A DNA stretch of 7,897 bases, taken from positions 1-7,897 of the forward strand of contig DAITMV010000139.1 in assembly GCA_036834985.1 (NCBI GenBank), read 5' to 3'. The notes below the pieces were generated by a model. The model saw only the letters and a list, made by a program, of their open reading frames with translations, was not told the DNA's origin and made no database searches. Position numbers and translations under genes: made by a program. The first letter of the stretch is position 1. Each line of letters opens with the position of its first letter. Shown here piece after piece: positions 7,678 through 7,897 of the stretch. The stretch is from DAITMV01 sp036834985. Its GTDB lineage: Bacteria > Pseudomonadota > Gammaproteobacteria > Burkholderiales > Burkholderiaceae_B.

Positions 7678-7897
7678 AATGCGACTCCCAGGGAAAAATG
7701 TAAACGGGGGCCCCGTTGCCCCCGGGCCGACGCAATGTCCACCGCTACGGCACCTGCCGGTGTTTTGTAACGCGGGCCAAATCCAATCGCCGGGGTGACC
7801 CGCGCGCCTTGCCACGATTCCGACACCGCCCCGGCGTCAACAAACACGGCGCCGCCGATGTTGCCATCAATCCACTGGGTATATTCCACACTGCCAA
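7674..7897 (-). CDS. tamA: Translocation and assembly module subunit TamA, C-terminal end (runs off the right edge)
   Basis: Only the last 73 codons and the TGA stop are inside the window. They encode the final strands of an Omp85-family outer-membrane beta barrel, the partner of TamB. The visible sequence starts GSVEYTQWIDGNIGGAVFVDAG and continues with GFGPRYKTPAGAVAVDIA. Both match the pattern I know from the TamA/BamA C-terminus, where a VDAG turn is followed by a G-x-R-Y-x-(T/S)-P-x-G-x-(V/I)-x-V-D strand. The last residues, RLHFSLGVAF, end in Phe, as expected for the beta-signal read by the BAM complex. The stop codon overlaps the TTG start of tamB by two bases, which identifies the gene as tamA rather than bamA or another Omp85 member. 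The POTRA domains and the rest of the barrel lie beyond the right edge. Confidence 0.92.
   Translation of the reverse strand, partial: GSVEYTQWIDGNIGGAVFVDAGAVSESWQGARVTPAIGFGPRYKTPAGAVAVDIASARGQRGPRLHFSLGVAF
7685..7689 (-). promoter_or_regulatory. Ribosome binding site deciding the TTG start of tamB
   Basis: On the minus strand GGGAG lies inside the end of tamA, seven bases before the TTG at 7677. Together with the overlap TTTTGA (tamB TTG and tamA TGA) and the immediately following Lys-Arg plus membrane anchor, it favours this TTG. The only alternative in-frame ATG, at 7815, would read through tamA in another frame. Confidence 0.7.

Noticed and set aside
7678..7815. 46-residue N-terminal extension of TamB from the ATG at 7815
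   Set aside because: This segment is the tamA C-terminal coding region read in another frame. The TTG at 7677 has a ribosome site and leads directly into the anchor.

Overview
The window is chromosomal DNA from a Gram-negative bacterium. It is probably a betaproteobacterium of the order Burkholderiales. This is inferred from the N-terminus of the glutamate synthase large subunit, whose pattern is familiar from that group, and from the tamA-tamB pair that marks a diderm outer membrane. Genus cannot be told from the sequence alone. I see no phage, plasmid, CRISPR array, tRNA or rRNA signal. Most of the window is housekeeping DNA.

Layout from left to right. (1) The first 523 codons of gltB lie on the minus strand. 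They carry the glutaminase half of glutamate synthase, and the gene runs off the left edge. (2) An intergenic stretch of about 470 bases separates gltB from a divergent plus-strand pair. It holds a probable gltB promoter, a degenerate inverted pair of GGGACA/TGTCCC motifs, and a long hairpin with perfect 19-base arms. (3) The plus-strand pair is a small DUF167 (YggU-type) protein followed by an exported 160-residue protein that I do not recognise. (4) Converging on them from the right is a tightly packed minus-strand cluster, in transcription order tamA (only its last 73 codons are inside the window), tamB (complete) and a four-helix DUF599 membrane protein. The tamA stop and tamB start overlap, and only 8 bases separate tamB from the DUF599 gene, so the three are probably one operon.

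How the genes work together. TamA is an Omp85-family outer-membrane barrel and TamB is an inner-membrane-anchored periplasmic bridge. Together they serve outer-membrane protein assembly and, as more recently proposed, phospholipid transport to the outer membrane. The DUF599 protein is a candidate accessory or simply a co-transcribed inner-membrane protein. gltB belongs to ammonium assimilation and has no obvious link to the envelope cluster. I found no clearly undescribed system. The least explained items are the long hairpin in the divergent gltB/DUF167 intergenic region, the decayed inverted motif pair beside the gltB promoter, and the orphan exported protein.
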